Of a stretch of DNA of 55,092 nt, positions 17,501-24,575 are shown in pieces. Origin of the DNA: Alphaproteobacteria bacterium (GTDB lineage: Bacteria; Pseudomonadota; Alphaproteobacteria; Micavibrionales; Micavibrionaceae). Below the pieces are notes generated by a model. It worked only from the letters and a program-made list of their open reading frames with translations. It made no database searches and was not told the DNA's origin. Position 1 is the stretch's first letter. Every line of letters starts with the position of its first letter. The position numbers and the translations under genes were made by a program. The stretch is taken from assembly GCA_021776025.1 (NCBI GenBank), contig JAJFGR010000013.1, positions 1 to 55,092 of the forward strand, given 5' to 3'.

Positions 17501-18028
17501 TTGTTGCCGGGTATTGAATATAGGCTTGAGGATGTTCCGGGTATCGATGTTGGGGGACGGCTCTTTGTCAAAGGGCCGAATGTGATGCTTGGTTATTACA
17601 GGGCTGATAATCCGGGCATTTTGGAGCCACCTGCCGGCGGTTGGTATGACACGGGTGATATTGTTGATATTGATGATCAGGGCTATGTAAAAATTTTAGG
17701 CCGCGCAAAACGTTTTGCAAAAATTGCGGGGGAGATGGTATCCCTGACCAGCGTTGAAATGATGGTGGGCGACGTTTACCCGGATGGCGAGCATGCTGTG
17801 GTGAGTATTCCTGATGCCCGTAAAGGCGAACAGCTCATTTTTGTGACTACACAGAAGGATGCGACAAAGAATGATTTATCAGTCTATGCGTCCAAAAACG
17901 GTATTACCGAATTAGCCGTTCCCAAGACAATTGTTGAGATTGATAAAATTCCCGTTCTGGGAAGTGGTAAAACTGATTATACATCTGTACAGAGGCTCGT
18001 CGATGATAGGCTTGTAAAGGCAGCATAG
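14600..18028 (+). CDS. Fused MFS transporter / PlsC acyltransferase / acyl-ACP(CoA) synthetase
   Basis: This 1142-residue three-part protein corresponds to the LplT-Aas system in one chain. Residues ~1-425 form an MFS transporter of lysophospholipid-transporter type (FLPLFVTQFLGAFHDNLFKN). Residues ~440-625 are a PlsC-type acyltransferase with NHVSLLD (HX4D motif near residue 465) and FPEGR near 532. Residues ~660-1142 are an AMP-forming acyl synthetase with LFTSGSEGMPKG (~803), YGATETSPA (~941) and YDTGDI (~1016). The expected job is to flip lysophospholipid inward and re-acylate it after activating a fatty acid. Such fusions are known in proteobacteria. It closes the operon two bases after the second lipase, which fits a deacylation-reacylation cycle. 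Confidence 0.9.
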   Translation: MNKNSQFALLGSKRFLPLFVTQFLGAFHDNLFKNALIVLLLYGVGSVASDDSALLVTLAAGLFILPFVLFSALGGQLADKFSKHRVIRIVKLAEIGIAFLGGAALLSGSVILSFMALFALGAQSAFFGPSKYSILPQHLETDELIGGNALLNTGTFLAILFGTIAGTVLITMGAGKLLVGGLLVLCAVCGYLASRFIPEALPKAPDLKLDFNPLTETFDILKHTLRQKRGVVQAMLGVAWFYFLGGMFMAQMPNYTEGTLGANEHVLAFFLVIFSVGIAIGGLLNNRLLKGRVEAVYVPLAALGITIFSIDLYFAGGAAQSVSGELLDINTFLATLSNWRIIIDISMIALCGGLFVVPLNTIIQHYTPEDIRARILAGSAIMNALFGIASVAISALLIAKGWETRELFLAFAVMNAFVALYICKLLPDYLFKSFLQGLFKLLYNVEVRGLENFEKAGKRAVIVGNHVSLLDPPLLAAFLPGRPMFAVNSFVANWVWVRPFLKLVDAFPLDPTNPFSLKGLIREVEKDKHVVIFPEGRLTETGALMKVYDGPGMIADKADAMILPVRLDGVQHTFLARLEGKVPMRKFPKITITILEPRKFKINDEIKGRARRAAAGRQLYDLMEEMMFMTGDRKQTLYQALLRARYINGDDAAIVEDIERKPLKFKKLLQGSMVMGRKFAVVTEKGENVGVLLPNSIGAIVTFFALQAFGRVPAMLNFSAGAQSLTSACKTAKVKTVLTSKRFVELGRLDDVVAEIAKHANIVYLEDVKESIGFGDKLFGLFALPDKVHKKLEIKPDDPALILFTSGSEGMPKGVVLSHANIMSNIVQLSSRVDFNNQDIVFNCLPMFHSFGLTGGTLLPILSGVKTFLYPSPLHYRIVPELVYSSNATIMFGTDTFLNGYARMADPYDFYRMRYIFAGAEKVKEETRQLYMDRFGVRVLEGYGATETSPALTLNSPMHMKAGSVGRLLPGIEYRLEDVPGIDVGGRLFVKGPNVMLGYYRADNPGILEPPAGGWYDTGDIVDIDDQGYVKILGRAKRFAKIAGEMVSLTSVEMMVGDVYPDGEHAVVSIPDARKGEQLIFVTTQKDATKNDLSVYASKNGITELAVPKTIVEIDKIPVLGSGKTDYTSVQRLVDDRLVKAA

Positions 18029-18087
18029 TGCTATTGAGAAATTTTGGCAGCAGACTGTAAGCGCAGCTGTTTTTTGTATTCAATCAC

Positions 18088-18480
18088 ATTATTGAATCCA
18101 TCCGGCATTATGAGCGGATTGGCGTACTGAAAAAACCTGATCGCAATGCTAAAGGCCACCGTCGATATTATACAGAACATATAGATGCTATAAAAATTAT
18201 TATGGCCTTTAGGTGAGCGAATTTCTCTCTTGAGGACATAAGAAAGATAACAAGAAATTTTAACGAAAAAGAACTCACTGATTACGGCTGTACAGAGATG
18301 AAATATCTACTGCCGAAATACGAAGGAATCATAAAGAAAGAACAGCAGGAAATACTTAAACGCGTTCAGACACTCAACAATATGAAAGATCAATGTTCCA
18401 ATTGTGATCAAGATTGCGGGCGTGGGGCTTTTGAATGTCCTTTAATTGATCTTTTGGTATTGGAAAAGAAAGAGGGATAA
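18088..18480 (+). pseudogene. Broken MerR-family regulator
   Basis: One frame reads IIESIRHYERIGVLKK, PDRNAKGHRRYY, then IIMAFR-stop-ANFSLEDIRKI, and ends in a cysteine-rich tail (CSNCDQDCGRGAFECPLIDLL) at the TAA at 18480. This is a MerR helix-turn-helix protein with a metal- or redox-type cysteine tail. Two defects are seen: the first ~20 residues are missing, with no start codon in frame, and an in-frame TGA lies at about 18213-18215, where relatives have a sense codon. The downstream part could be translated from the ATG at 18298 but would lack the DNA-binding domain. I regard it as a pseudogene. Confidence 0.75.
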
Positions 18481-18713
18481 TTGTAATCCTATATAGAGGA
18501 CATAGCGGATAAAACCTTAAGGAAAGTTATTTATGTAGTACTGTTATGAATGAAGAAAAGTTAAAAAATGAGGGAATTCAATAAACTTCTCCTAAAATGG
18601 ATCAAAATGGGCTTTTCAGAGGGGTTTATAGTCTTTTTCTATTCAGGGTAGCATTATAGTGATTGAAGAAAATTGTGACAAAATAAAGCCGAGGAAAAGG
18701 CATCGCCATTTAC

Positions 18714-18737
18714 AGCCCCTTTTGGGGCTTTTTATTT
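18714..18737 (+). terminator. Strong rho-independent terminator
   Basis: AGCCCC (18714-18719), loop TTTT, GGGGCT (18724-18729), then TTTTATTT. The T-run is on the plus strand and overlaps the queF stop region. The only plus-strand sequences upstream are the MerR remnant and 230 bases without a gene. It may also help end the que operon on the other strand, where no T-run follows. Confidence 0.8.
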
Positions 18738-19212
18738 AGCCGCGGCCACGGTAATTCGGCACGTCTTGGGGTGGAATCCAGACATCTTTCGGCGCTTCGC
18801 CGGTTTGATAGAAGATATCGATGGGCATGCCGCCGCGCGGGTACCAATATCCGCCGAGTCGTAGCCATTTAGGCTCTATTGTCTCTTGGATACGTTTGGT
18901 AATCGAAATGGTGCAGGCTTCATGAAAATCGCCGTGATTGCGGAATGAGGTGAGGTAAAGCTTTAGCGACTTGCTTTCCACCAGCCAATCACCGGGCACG
19001 TAATCGAGCATCAAATGCGCGAAATCGGGCTGGCCGGTCATTGGGCAGATCGAGGTGAATTCCGGCGCGGTAAAACGCACGGCGTAGTCCCTATCTTTAT
19101 GCGGATTAGGGACGCGCTCTAAAACAGCTTCGTCCGGGCTGGCGGGGATGGCGCTAGAACCACCGAGTTGGGTCAGGTCTTTATAGATGTTGTCTTTTTC
19201 GTCTTGGCTCAT
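18736..19212 (-). CDS. queF: NADPH-dependent 7-cyano-7-deazaguanine reductase
   Basis: This enzyme reduces the nitrile preQ0 to the amine preQ1, the last step of this four-gene operon and the precursor of queuosine in tRNA. At 158 residues it is the short (type I, single-domain) form. The catalytic cysteine is Cys56 in [12 protein letters not shown], with Asp63 in the same motif, which corresponds to Cys55/Asp62 of the Bacillus enzyme. The substrate motif [15 protein letters not shown] is intact. The gene starts four bases after the queE stop, so it is the last gene of queCDEF, and it ends beside a strong hairpin. Confidence 0.96.
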   Translation of the reverse strand: MSQDEKDNIYKDLTQLGGSSAIPASPDEAVLERVPNPHKDRDYAVRFTAPEFTSICPMTGQPDFAHLMLDYVPGDWLVESKSLKLYLTSFRNHGDFHEACTISITKRIQETIEPKWLRLGGYWYPRGGMPIDIFYQTGEAPKDVWIPPQDVPNYRGRG

Positions 19213-19216
19213 TGTT

Positions 19217-19924
19217 TCATACTCCTCTTTGATTGCCCCAAATCATGACATGTAGTTGCGGCAGGACATGGGCGGTGTGCCAGTTATCATTTGTGACTTT
19301 ACCTGCTAGCCATTCCAGGCGCGCGTTGAGCGCGGTCATATCCGGCGCACCTTCAACGACGTTGTTACCGGGCTGCAAGTATAGTGGCAGGTCAGGGTAG
19401 CGGGCGGCGCATCTTCTCGCGTATTTATAATCTGTATCATTGAAGATGACGATTTTTAGGGCGACTTTCGGGCCGTTTGCGGCGGCTTCGATACATTCAT
19501 CAAGCTTGGCCCAATCTGTGTCCATGCCGCTAGACGGGGGTTTGGGCGAAAGAGTGAGCACATCGAGGGGTGCAAACCAGTCTTGCGCGACGCTTCCTTG
19601 AGTTTCCAGAGCGAAGGTGTAGCCGTACTCATGACCAAGCTCGATGAGCGGGCCTAGTGGCTGGATCGCTGGATTGCCACCGGATAGGGAGATCATAATG
19701 GGGTTATGCCCCGAGAGTTTCTGCACTTCAGCGAAGATTTCTTCGGCGCTCATGGGCTTCCAACTTGCGCGGTATTCGCTATCGACCGCATGGAGCGTAT
19801 CGCACCATGTGCAGCGGTAATCACATCCGCCTGTGCGGACAAACACGGTGGGCTGGCCGATCAACGCCCCTTCACCCTGAATGGTCGGGCCGAAAATTTC
19901 GCTGATACGGATGGCGCCGGTCAT
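19217..19924 (-). CDS. queE: 7-carboxy-7-deazaguanine synthase (radical SAM)
   Basis: This enzyme converts 6-carboxytetrahydropterin to 7-carboxy-7-deazaguanine by radical SAM chemistry. The 235-residue protein opens with [13 protein letters not shown], the family signature. The cluster motif CxxxCxxC is Cys34, Cys38 and Cys41 ([11 protein letters not shown]). SGGNPAIQ follows as the SAM-binding GGE-like motif, here GGN. Its ATG overlaps the queD stop by four bases. The order queC-queD-queE-queF follows the reaction order except that queC acts after queE. Confidence 0.95.
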   Translation of the reverse strand: MTGAIRISEIFGPTIQGEGALIGQPTVFVRTGGCDYRCTWCDTLHAVDSEYRASWKPMSAEEIFAEVQKLSGHNPIMISLSGGNPAIQPLGPLIELGHEYGYTFALETQGSVAQDWFAPLDVLTLSPKPPSSGMDTDWAKLDECIEAAANGPKVALKIVIFNDTDYKYARRCAARYPDLPLYLQPGNNVVEGAPDMTALNARLEWLAGKVTNDNWHTAHVLPQLHVMIWGNQRGV

Positions 19925-20277
19925 GGTCTATATTCCGCATTTGTTTTTGGTGTTTCGCTGACGCGCACGGCGGAAACTTCCGGCCATTTTTCTTTGCACC
20001 AATCATAAAAATGCTTCGCGATCATTTCGGCGCTGGTGTTATTTTCACCCAGCACATCATTCAAATGACGGTGGTCGATTTCTTCATCGATGTATTTTTT
20101 GAGGGCATCAAGCTCGCGATAATCACGAACAAATCCTGTTTCGTTCAACTCCTCATTTTGTAATTCGACAACAACAACATAGTTGTGACCATGCAGACGG
20201 GAGCAGGGGTGATTGTCATTAAGGCCATGCAAAACATGCGAAGCGGAAAAATGATATTCTTTGGATATGGTATACAT
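19921..20277 (-). CDS. queD: 6-carboxy-5,6,7,8-tetrahydropterin synthase
   Basis: This enzyme makes 6-carboxytetrahydropterin from dihydroneopterin triphosphate. The 118-residue protein carries zinc ligands His14 (FSASH), His29 and His31 (LHGHNY) and the catalytic Cys25 between them. The length is typical. Its ATG shares one base with the queC stop (TAATG) and its stop overlaps queE, so translation is coupled on both sides. Confidence 0.95.
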   Translation of the reverse strand: MYTISKEYHFSASHVLHGLNDNHPCSRLHGHNYVVVVELQNEELNETGFVRDYRELDALKKYIDEEIDHRHLNDVLGENNTSAEMIAKHFYDWCKEKWPEVSAVRVSETPKTNAEYRP

Positions 20278-20984
20278 TATGCGCGCCTTTCTTTTTCGAT
20301 GCGAACCGTTTCGATCCAGAAGTCAGTGTCTTCGTAAATTGTTGGGTCAGTGATGCCGGAAATATCAAAAGCTTCTCGGCGTTCAACACAGGTTCCGCAG
20401 CGGCCACAGTGTGTTTTACCGCCTTTATAGCATGACCAAGTTTCAATAAACGGCACGTGTAGTTTTGCGCCTTCGCTTACGATATCGGCTTTGGTTTTGT
20501 TCAAAAATGGTGTGAATAATTCAATTTTTGAAACGCCGTCCAGTGCATCATTTTGCATGTCTGCAAACTTCTCAATAAAGCTTGGGCGGCAATCCGGGTA
20601 GATGAAATGGTCGCCGCCATGGATAGCCGCGCCGACAGCTTCGTCTTCATTTGAGGAGGCAACGCCGTAAGCAATTGTCAGCATAATTGCGTTGCGGTTT
20701 GGCACAATTGTAATTTTCATTTGCTCTTCGGCATAATGCCCATCGGGAACATCAACGTCATCTGTTAAAGCTGATCCGGTCAGCGCGGCTCCGACTTGTG
20801 AGATGTCGATAATGTGATGAGGCACGTCGAGATGATCGGCGTGGAGCTTCGCAAATTCCAGCTCTTTTTTATGGCGCTGGCCGTAATCAAAGGAGATTAA
20901 TCTGGTCAGGGCATGCTCTTTGGCGACTTTATAGGCCAGTGTGACGGAATCCAGCCCGCCGGAGCATATAACTGCAGTTTTCAT
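20277..20984 (-). CDS. queC: 7-cyano-7-deazaguanine synthase
   Basis: This enzyme forms preQ0 from 7-carboxy-7-deazaguanine and ammonia with ATP. The 235-residue PP-loop ATPase has SGGLDS at residues 8-13 and four zinc-binding cysteines (185, 193, 196, 199) in SCYKGGKTHCGRCGTC. I start at the ATG at 20984, which has AAGGA seven bases upstream. The frame stays open 18 codons further, but those codons belong to the leader. It is the first gene of the operon. Confidence 0.95.
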   Translation of the reverse strand: MKTAVICSGGLDSVTLAYKVAKEHALTRLISFDYGQRHKKELEFAKLHADHLDVPHHIIDISQVGAALTGSALTDDVDVPDGHYAEEQMKITIVPNRNAIMLTIAYGVASSNEDEAVGAAIHGGDHFIYPDCRPSFIEKFADMQNDALDGVSKIELFTPFLNKTKADIVSEGAKLHVPFIETWSCYKGGKTHCGRCGTCVERREAFDISGITDPTIYEDTDFWIETVRIEKERRA

Positions 20985-21034
20985 GTCTAAGTCCTTGTTT
21001 TCTCTATAAAGCCGGGTAGGGTCTGCGACCGGCT
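20985..21034 (-). promoter_or_regulatory. Structured queC leader, possible preQ1-like element
   Basis: Read on the minus strand, AGCCGG and CCGGCT can pair around a 13-base loop containing GACCC. An A-rich stretch then leads into the AAGGA ribosome-binding site. The alternative hairpin GGTC-GCA-GACC excludes the first. The layout recalls preQ1-I riboswitches, but the usual AAAAAACUA tail and the pseudoknot match are not clear, so this is only a candidate. Confidence 0.2.
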
Positions 21035-21039
21035 GCATT

Positions 21040-21068
21040 CAGAGCGCACTTTATACGAGCGCGCCCTG
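21040..21068 (-). terminator. Long hairpin between the beta-barrel-like gene and queC
   Basis: An 11-bp stem (CAGGGCGCGCT with AGTGCGCTCTG, two G-T pairs) closes a seven-base loop. No T-run follows on the minus strand, so it may be a weak terminator, an RNA-stability hairpin or part of the queC leader. Confidence 0.45.
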
Positions 21069-21081
21069 AAAAATCAAGATT

Positions 21082-21828
21082 TTAAAATTCGAGTTCGATC
21101 TCATATTTGATGGTGCCGTCATCTGCAGCGCTGCTCACGCCTTGGTAATAGCCGATTTTATATTCAAACTCGACATTATTAGGCAGATAAACTTCTGAGC
21201 CGATAATCGGGCCGACATAGTGTTTTTGCGCGCTATAGCCGGATTGCCCGGAGAGATTGCCGATATCGGCGAAATATTCAATTCCGGCATCTAGGCCATA
21301 GAGCTTGTTATAGCCGCCCAAAGAGAATCTCATATCAACGCCGTCTGCGCTGTGTGCGCCAACTTGATGGCGGGCCTGAACGTTTGAGCGGAATTTATAG
21401 CTTTGCAGCGTTTTTTCGAGGGCAAGATTGAGGTCGAGCCTATCGGAGCCGCCTGTGCCGGAGAATTTATACTTAGCGCCAACTGCGGTATCAACGAAAT
21501 ATTCCCCGACTTCGCCTAGCTCATAGCGAAACCCAACAGCAACGCCATCTGTCACTGTGTCATGGTCGTTTTCTTTTTTGAATTCGACTTCAGTTTCAAC
21601 AAGAAGCTTATCGGTTACGCCATATTCATATTCAAGCTCGTTTTCAAATTCGTAATCATCATTATCGTAATTAAATGCGTATGTGCCTGTGAGCTCAATT
21701 TCGCTTGCGCCTTTATCGACATGTGGTCCGGTGATTTTTCCGGGTCCGGCATGTGCGGCGCTTGTAACGGCAGAAAATCCGAGTATTAGGCTCCCCAGAG
21801 CCAGCCGTGAATATAGAGTTGTTTTCAT
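21082..21828 (-). CDS. Predicted outer-membrane beta-barrel-like protein, Fur-type promoter
   Basis: This 248-residue exported protein has a signal peptide ending SAAHA. After it, alternating hydrophobic and polar residues form repeated strands (YAFNYDNDDYEFENELEYEYG, VETEVEFKKEND). The chain ends in phenylalanine (EIELEF), as in outer-membrane barrels. I cannot name the family. The start at 21828 is set by GAGGGAACA just upstream; a longer frame would run across the Fur-like box. The gene is divergent from the cupredoxin-FTR1 pair, and two Fur-like boxes lie between them, so a role in iron uptake or its sensing is inferred. Confidence 0.75.
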   Translation of the reverse strand: MKTTLYSRLALGSLILGFSAVTSAAHAGPGKITGPHVDKGASEIELTGTYAFNYDNDDYEFENELEYEYGVTDKLLVETEVEFKKENDHDTVTDGVAVGFRYELGEVGEYFVDTAVGAKYKFSGTGGSDRLDLNLALEKTLQSYKFRSNVQARHQVGAHSADGVDMRFSLGGYNKLYGLDAGIEYFADIGNLSGQSGYSAQKHYVGPIIGSEVYLPNNVEFEYKIGYYQGVSSAADDGTIKYEIELEF

Positions 21829-21861
21829 TGTTCCCTCATTTGAAATGTTAGAATTGCTAAG

Positions 21862-21876
21862 TGAGAATGATTCGCA
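21862..21876. promoter_or_regulatory. Fur-box-like operator 1 of the iron module
   Basis: TGAGAATGATTCGCA differs at one position from the Fur core palindrome TGAGAATGATTCTCA. It lies 34 bp upstream of the beta-barrel-like gene. Confidence 0.65.
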
Positions 21877-21927
21877 CTTAGATAGGTTGGGTTTAAATTC
21901 TGAGGGAGAGGAAGTCAATATATTTTT

Positions 21928-21942
21928 TGCGAATAATTCTCA
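21928..21942. promoter_or_regulatory. Fur-box-like operator 2 of the iron module
   Basis: TGCGAATAATTCTCA matches the same core with one mismatch outside the central base. It lies 85 bp upstream of the cupredoxin gene. The two boxes are 66 bp apart centre to centre. Confidence 0.6.
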
Positions 21943-22026
21943 TTTACATTTGTGTTGCTTTCAGATAAAAATTATTTATAGTTTGGTTTCCAAATAAGAA
22001 TCTCTTGCCACTACAGAAGGTATGTT

Positions 22027-22362
22027 ATGAAAAAAATTATATTTGTTTTTATGGGACTTCTCGTTTTTACCGGGTTTTCTTCTTTAGCTCAGGCCGAGCC
22101 AGATATTTATGAGCTTACAATTAAGGACCATAAATTCACGCCAGATGAAATTCGTATACCGGCTGGTGAAAAGATTAAGCTGGTTGTGCATAATCAGGAT
22201 GCGACGCCGGAAGAATTTGAAAGCGATGATTTTCGCCGTGAGAAAATTATTCCCGGCAATTCAAGCGCAACAATCTTTGTTGGTCCGCTAAAGGCTGGAG
22301 AATATAAGTTTTTCGGCGAATTTAATTTGGCCACGGCCAACGGCGTTTTGATCGCTGAATAG
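22027..22362 (+). CDS. Periplasmic cupredoxin-domain protein of an FTR1 iron system
   Basis: This 111-residue protein has a signal peptide (cut after LAQA) and one cupredoxin-like domain (YELTIKDHKFTPDEIRIPAGEKIKLVVHN). It resembles the FtrB or EfeO N-terminal type that accompanies FTR1 permeases and is thought to oxidise or hand over iron. No cysteine is present in the whole protein, so a normal type 1 copper site (His-Cys-His-Met) cannot form. The metal site must be altered. The FTR1 gene starts 14 bases downstream, and a Fur-like box lies upstream. Confidence 0.83.
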   Translation: MKKIIFVFMGLLVFTGFSSLAQAEPDIYELTIKDHKFTPDEIRIPAGEKIKLVVHNQDATPEEFESDDFRREKIIPGNSSATIFVGPLKAGEYKFFGEFNLATANGVLIAE

Positions 22363-22376
22363 ATAAAGGACGCCCA

Positions 22377-23210
22377 ATGTTCCCTACGGCTACCATCGTT
22401 TTTCGTGAAATTATCGAAGTTGCCCTTGTCATCGGTATTGTGATGGCGGCGACGCGCGGGCTGCCGGGGCGTATTCACCTTGTGCTTGCCGGCCTTGGGG
22501 TTGGTATTTTTGGTTCCGCGGTGATTGCTTTTTTCACGGATGCGATTTCACAAGCGATTGATGGAATGGGTCAGGAAATCTTTAACGCGGTGGTGATGTT
22601 TATCGCTGTTGGTTTCCTGAGCTGGACCGTGATCTGGATGAAAACGCATGGGCGGCAGCTTGCGCAAAATCTTAAGGCCGTTGGCGCCGATGTGCTGACG
22701 GGTGATAAATCGGTTTATGTGCTGGTTGGTGTTGTGGCGCTGGCAACCTTCCGCGAAGGTGCGGAAATTGTACTGTTTACGTATGGCATGCTGGCCTCGG
22801 GCGCGTATGGATGGCCTGATGTTTTAATGGGCGGCCTGATGGGCGGCCTTGGCGGCGCGGCTGTGGGCCTCGCGCTTTATATGGGCTTGTTGAGAGCGGC
22901 GCAAAAGCATCTCTTTACAGTGACGAGCTGGATGCTGATTGTTTTGACGGCCGGGATGGCGGCGCAGGGCGCAAACTTCTTGATTGCTGCTGGCGTTTTA
23001 CCAACGCTGCACCCGCAAGTATGGGATACATCAGCCATTTTATCCGGCGGTAGCTTCCTTGGTGAAACTATGAAGGTTCTGGTTGGCTATACGCCGCGCC
23101 CGACGGGGATGGAGCTGGTGTTTTACAGCGCAGTTTTATTGAGTGTTGGTACGATTTATAAGTTTATTGGCGGTTCTAAAAAGCCGCAGGCGCCTGTTGC
23201 TGCTGAATGA
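22377..23210 (+). CDS. FTR1 family high-affinity iron permease
   Basis: This 277-residue inner-membrane protein with about seven helices transports iron in FtrABCD/EfeUOB-type systems. Two RExxE motifs that line the iron path are present: REIIE at residues 10-14 and REGAE at 126-130. It forms an operon with the cupredoxin gene and is probably Fur-controlled. No P19-like or EfeB-like partner is seen nearby. Its stop lies four bases from the stop of the opposing formyltransferase gene. Confidence 0.92.
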   Translation: MFPTATIVFREIIEVALVIGIVMAATRGLPGRIHLVLAGLGVGIFGSAVIAFFTDAISQAIDGMGQEIFNAVVMFIAVGFLSWTVIWMKTHGRQLAQNLKAVGADVLTGDKSVYVLVGVVALATFREGAEIVLFTYGMLASGAYGWPDVLMGGLMGGLGGAAVGLALYMGLLRAAQKHLFTVTSWMLIVLTAGMAAQGANFLIAAGVLPTLHPQVWDTSAILSGGSFLGETMKVLVGYTPRPTGMELVFYSAVLLSVGTIYKFIGGSKKPQAPVAAE

Positions 23211-23214
23211 AATT

Positions 23215-24057
23215 TTACCCAGTCTGAATTTCTTGAAATTCCTTTAGGCAGACAAAACCATCTTTCGCAGCGATTGTGACTTCACGGCTGAGGTTGGCGG
23301 CAACGGTTCCAGGTTTTAAATCGTGTTTTTCTTCCCAGAGGCTATAATCATAGACAACCCAGACTTGTTCATCAAACCGTGCGAGGCTGCCGAAACGGCC
23401 AAAGGCCCGGCCAACGCTATCAATTTTGTTTACGGTTTCATTCCAATCAAGAAAGCGCTCTTCATCATTTGGCGGAGCGAGATATGTGGCCTCTTTTTTG
23501 TTTTGCGCTTTGGCTTTGTTCCACAGCGCGGGCAGGTTATTTATTAGCTCCGCAAACATGTCTGGCGCGCGGGTGGCAATTTTGGCGCTATAGGTTTCGA
23601 CAGTTTCGCTATCGCTTAAATCGAATTTTTTTTGCAACAAAATATCTCCGGCATCGAATTCCTGCGTCATCTTATGGGCGCTAAAACCTGCGGCATCGTT
23701 CATCTGCTCCATGATGATCCGCGGAATCGGCATTAAGCCGCGCGCTTTGGGTAGATAAGTCGGGTGAACATTTACCGCGTAGGCTTGGTTTTCATCAACG
23801 GGCGGAATCTTATGCGGGTAACCGGCAGCCAAAAAAAGCTCTGCACCCTGACCAAGAAAGCTCTTGATGTGAAAGTCTTCGGCAGGGGAGAGAATAAGTG
23901 GGAAGCCTTGGTCTTGCGCAAGCGCTACACACTCTGTGTTGAAGTTAAAAACATTATCGCAATCGAAACTGAAAATGCCGATGAGCTCATGCCCCTCGTC
24001 TATCAAACGTTTGATAGCGGGCAGCATAAAATCATAGCCAAAGTAAACAATCTTCAT
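23215..24057 (-). CDS. Formyltransferase-family protein
   Basis: This 280-residue protein has the formyl-transferase fold. The N-terminal strand is MKIVYFGYDF, NVHPTYLPKARG holds the catalytic histidine region (compare HPSLLPxxRG of methionyl-tRNA and GAR formyltransferases), and FDAGDILLQ holds the catalytic aspartate. A C-terminal domain follows from about residue 200 (FLDWNETVNKIDSVGRAF), similar to Fmt and ArnA. It is not in a def-fmt operon, so it more likely modifies a sugar or amino sugar than initiator tRNA. The substrate is unknown. Confidence 0.8.
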   Translation of the reverse strand: MKIVYFGYDFMLPAIKRLIDEGHELIGIFSFDCDNVFNFNTECVALAQDQGFPLILSPAEDFHIKSFLGQGAELFLAAGYPHKIPPVDENQAYAVNVHPTYLPKARGLMPIPRIIMEQMNDAAGFSAHKMTQEFDAGDILLQKKFDLSDSETVETYSAKIATRAPDMFAELINNLPALWNKAKAQNKKEATYLAPPNDEERFLDWNETVNKIDSVGRAFGRFGSLARFDEQVWVVYDYSLWEEKHDLKPGTVAANLSREVTIAAKDGFVCLKEFQEIQTG

Positions 24058-24100
24058 GCATTTCAGTATCGGTGATCTGATGGGGGCTTACAAGGAAGAG

Positions 24101-24514
24101 TTAAATTTTATCATCGAAGATGCGGAACAGCTCTTCGCTAAGCTCAGAGGCGGTCTGAATCGTTTCCAGATTTGCTTTATATTGAATTTTGGCCAAATTT
24201 ATATTCACAATCTCTTCAGCCAGATTGATATTCGGAATGCCGATAATGCCGTTTTCATCGGCAAACGGAGAATCAGGATCAAAGGCTGGCACAAATGGAT
24301 TTTCTCGCGGGGCAAAGGTTGTTTGTACGCCTTGGCCATTGCCGCTTTGATCGGTTTGGGCCGTTTGCTGCGTACGCAGCGGTGTATAGGGCGCCTTACC
24401 GCCTTCTTCCAATGAACCAACGGTGTGCAAGTTGGCAATATTCGAAGCGCTTGCGGCGAGCTGTTTGCTTGCCGAAGCCAATCCTGTGAGTGCGATATTA
24501 ATTGCGCTAATCAT
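24101..24514 (-). CDS. Flagellar basal-body rod protein, FlgC-like, isolated
   Basis: This 137-residue protein starts with INIALTGLASASKQLAASASNIANLHTVG, the N-terminal rod signature that includes the NIAN motif. It ends in VNINLAKIQYKANLETIQTASELSEELFRIF, like the C-terminal helix of FlgC and other axial proteins. It has the usual FlgC length. No other flagellar gene is nearby, so it is either part of a scattered flagellar set or a diverged paralogue. Confidence 0.75.
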   Translation of the reverse strand: MISAINIALTGLASASKQLAASASNIANLHTVGSLEEGGKAPYTPLRTQQTAQTDQSGNGQGVQTTFAPRENPFVPAFDPDSPFADENGIIGIPNINLAEEIVNINLAKIQYKANLETIQTASELSEELFRIFDDKI

Positions 24515-24575
24515 ACCTAGAATTATACCATAAAAGTCGTTAAAATCTTCTTGAGATTAGAAAGTAGGAGTGATT

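Noticed and set aside
18088..18480. In-frame TGA read as selenocysteine or tryptophan
   Set aside because: TGA ends many genes in the window, no SECIS-like element is visible, and the N-terminus is also missing.
21829..21918. N-terminal extension of the barrel-like protein by 30 codons
   Set aside because: It would cover the Fur-like box and displace the signal peptide. A good ribosome-binding site precedes the ATG at 21828.
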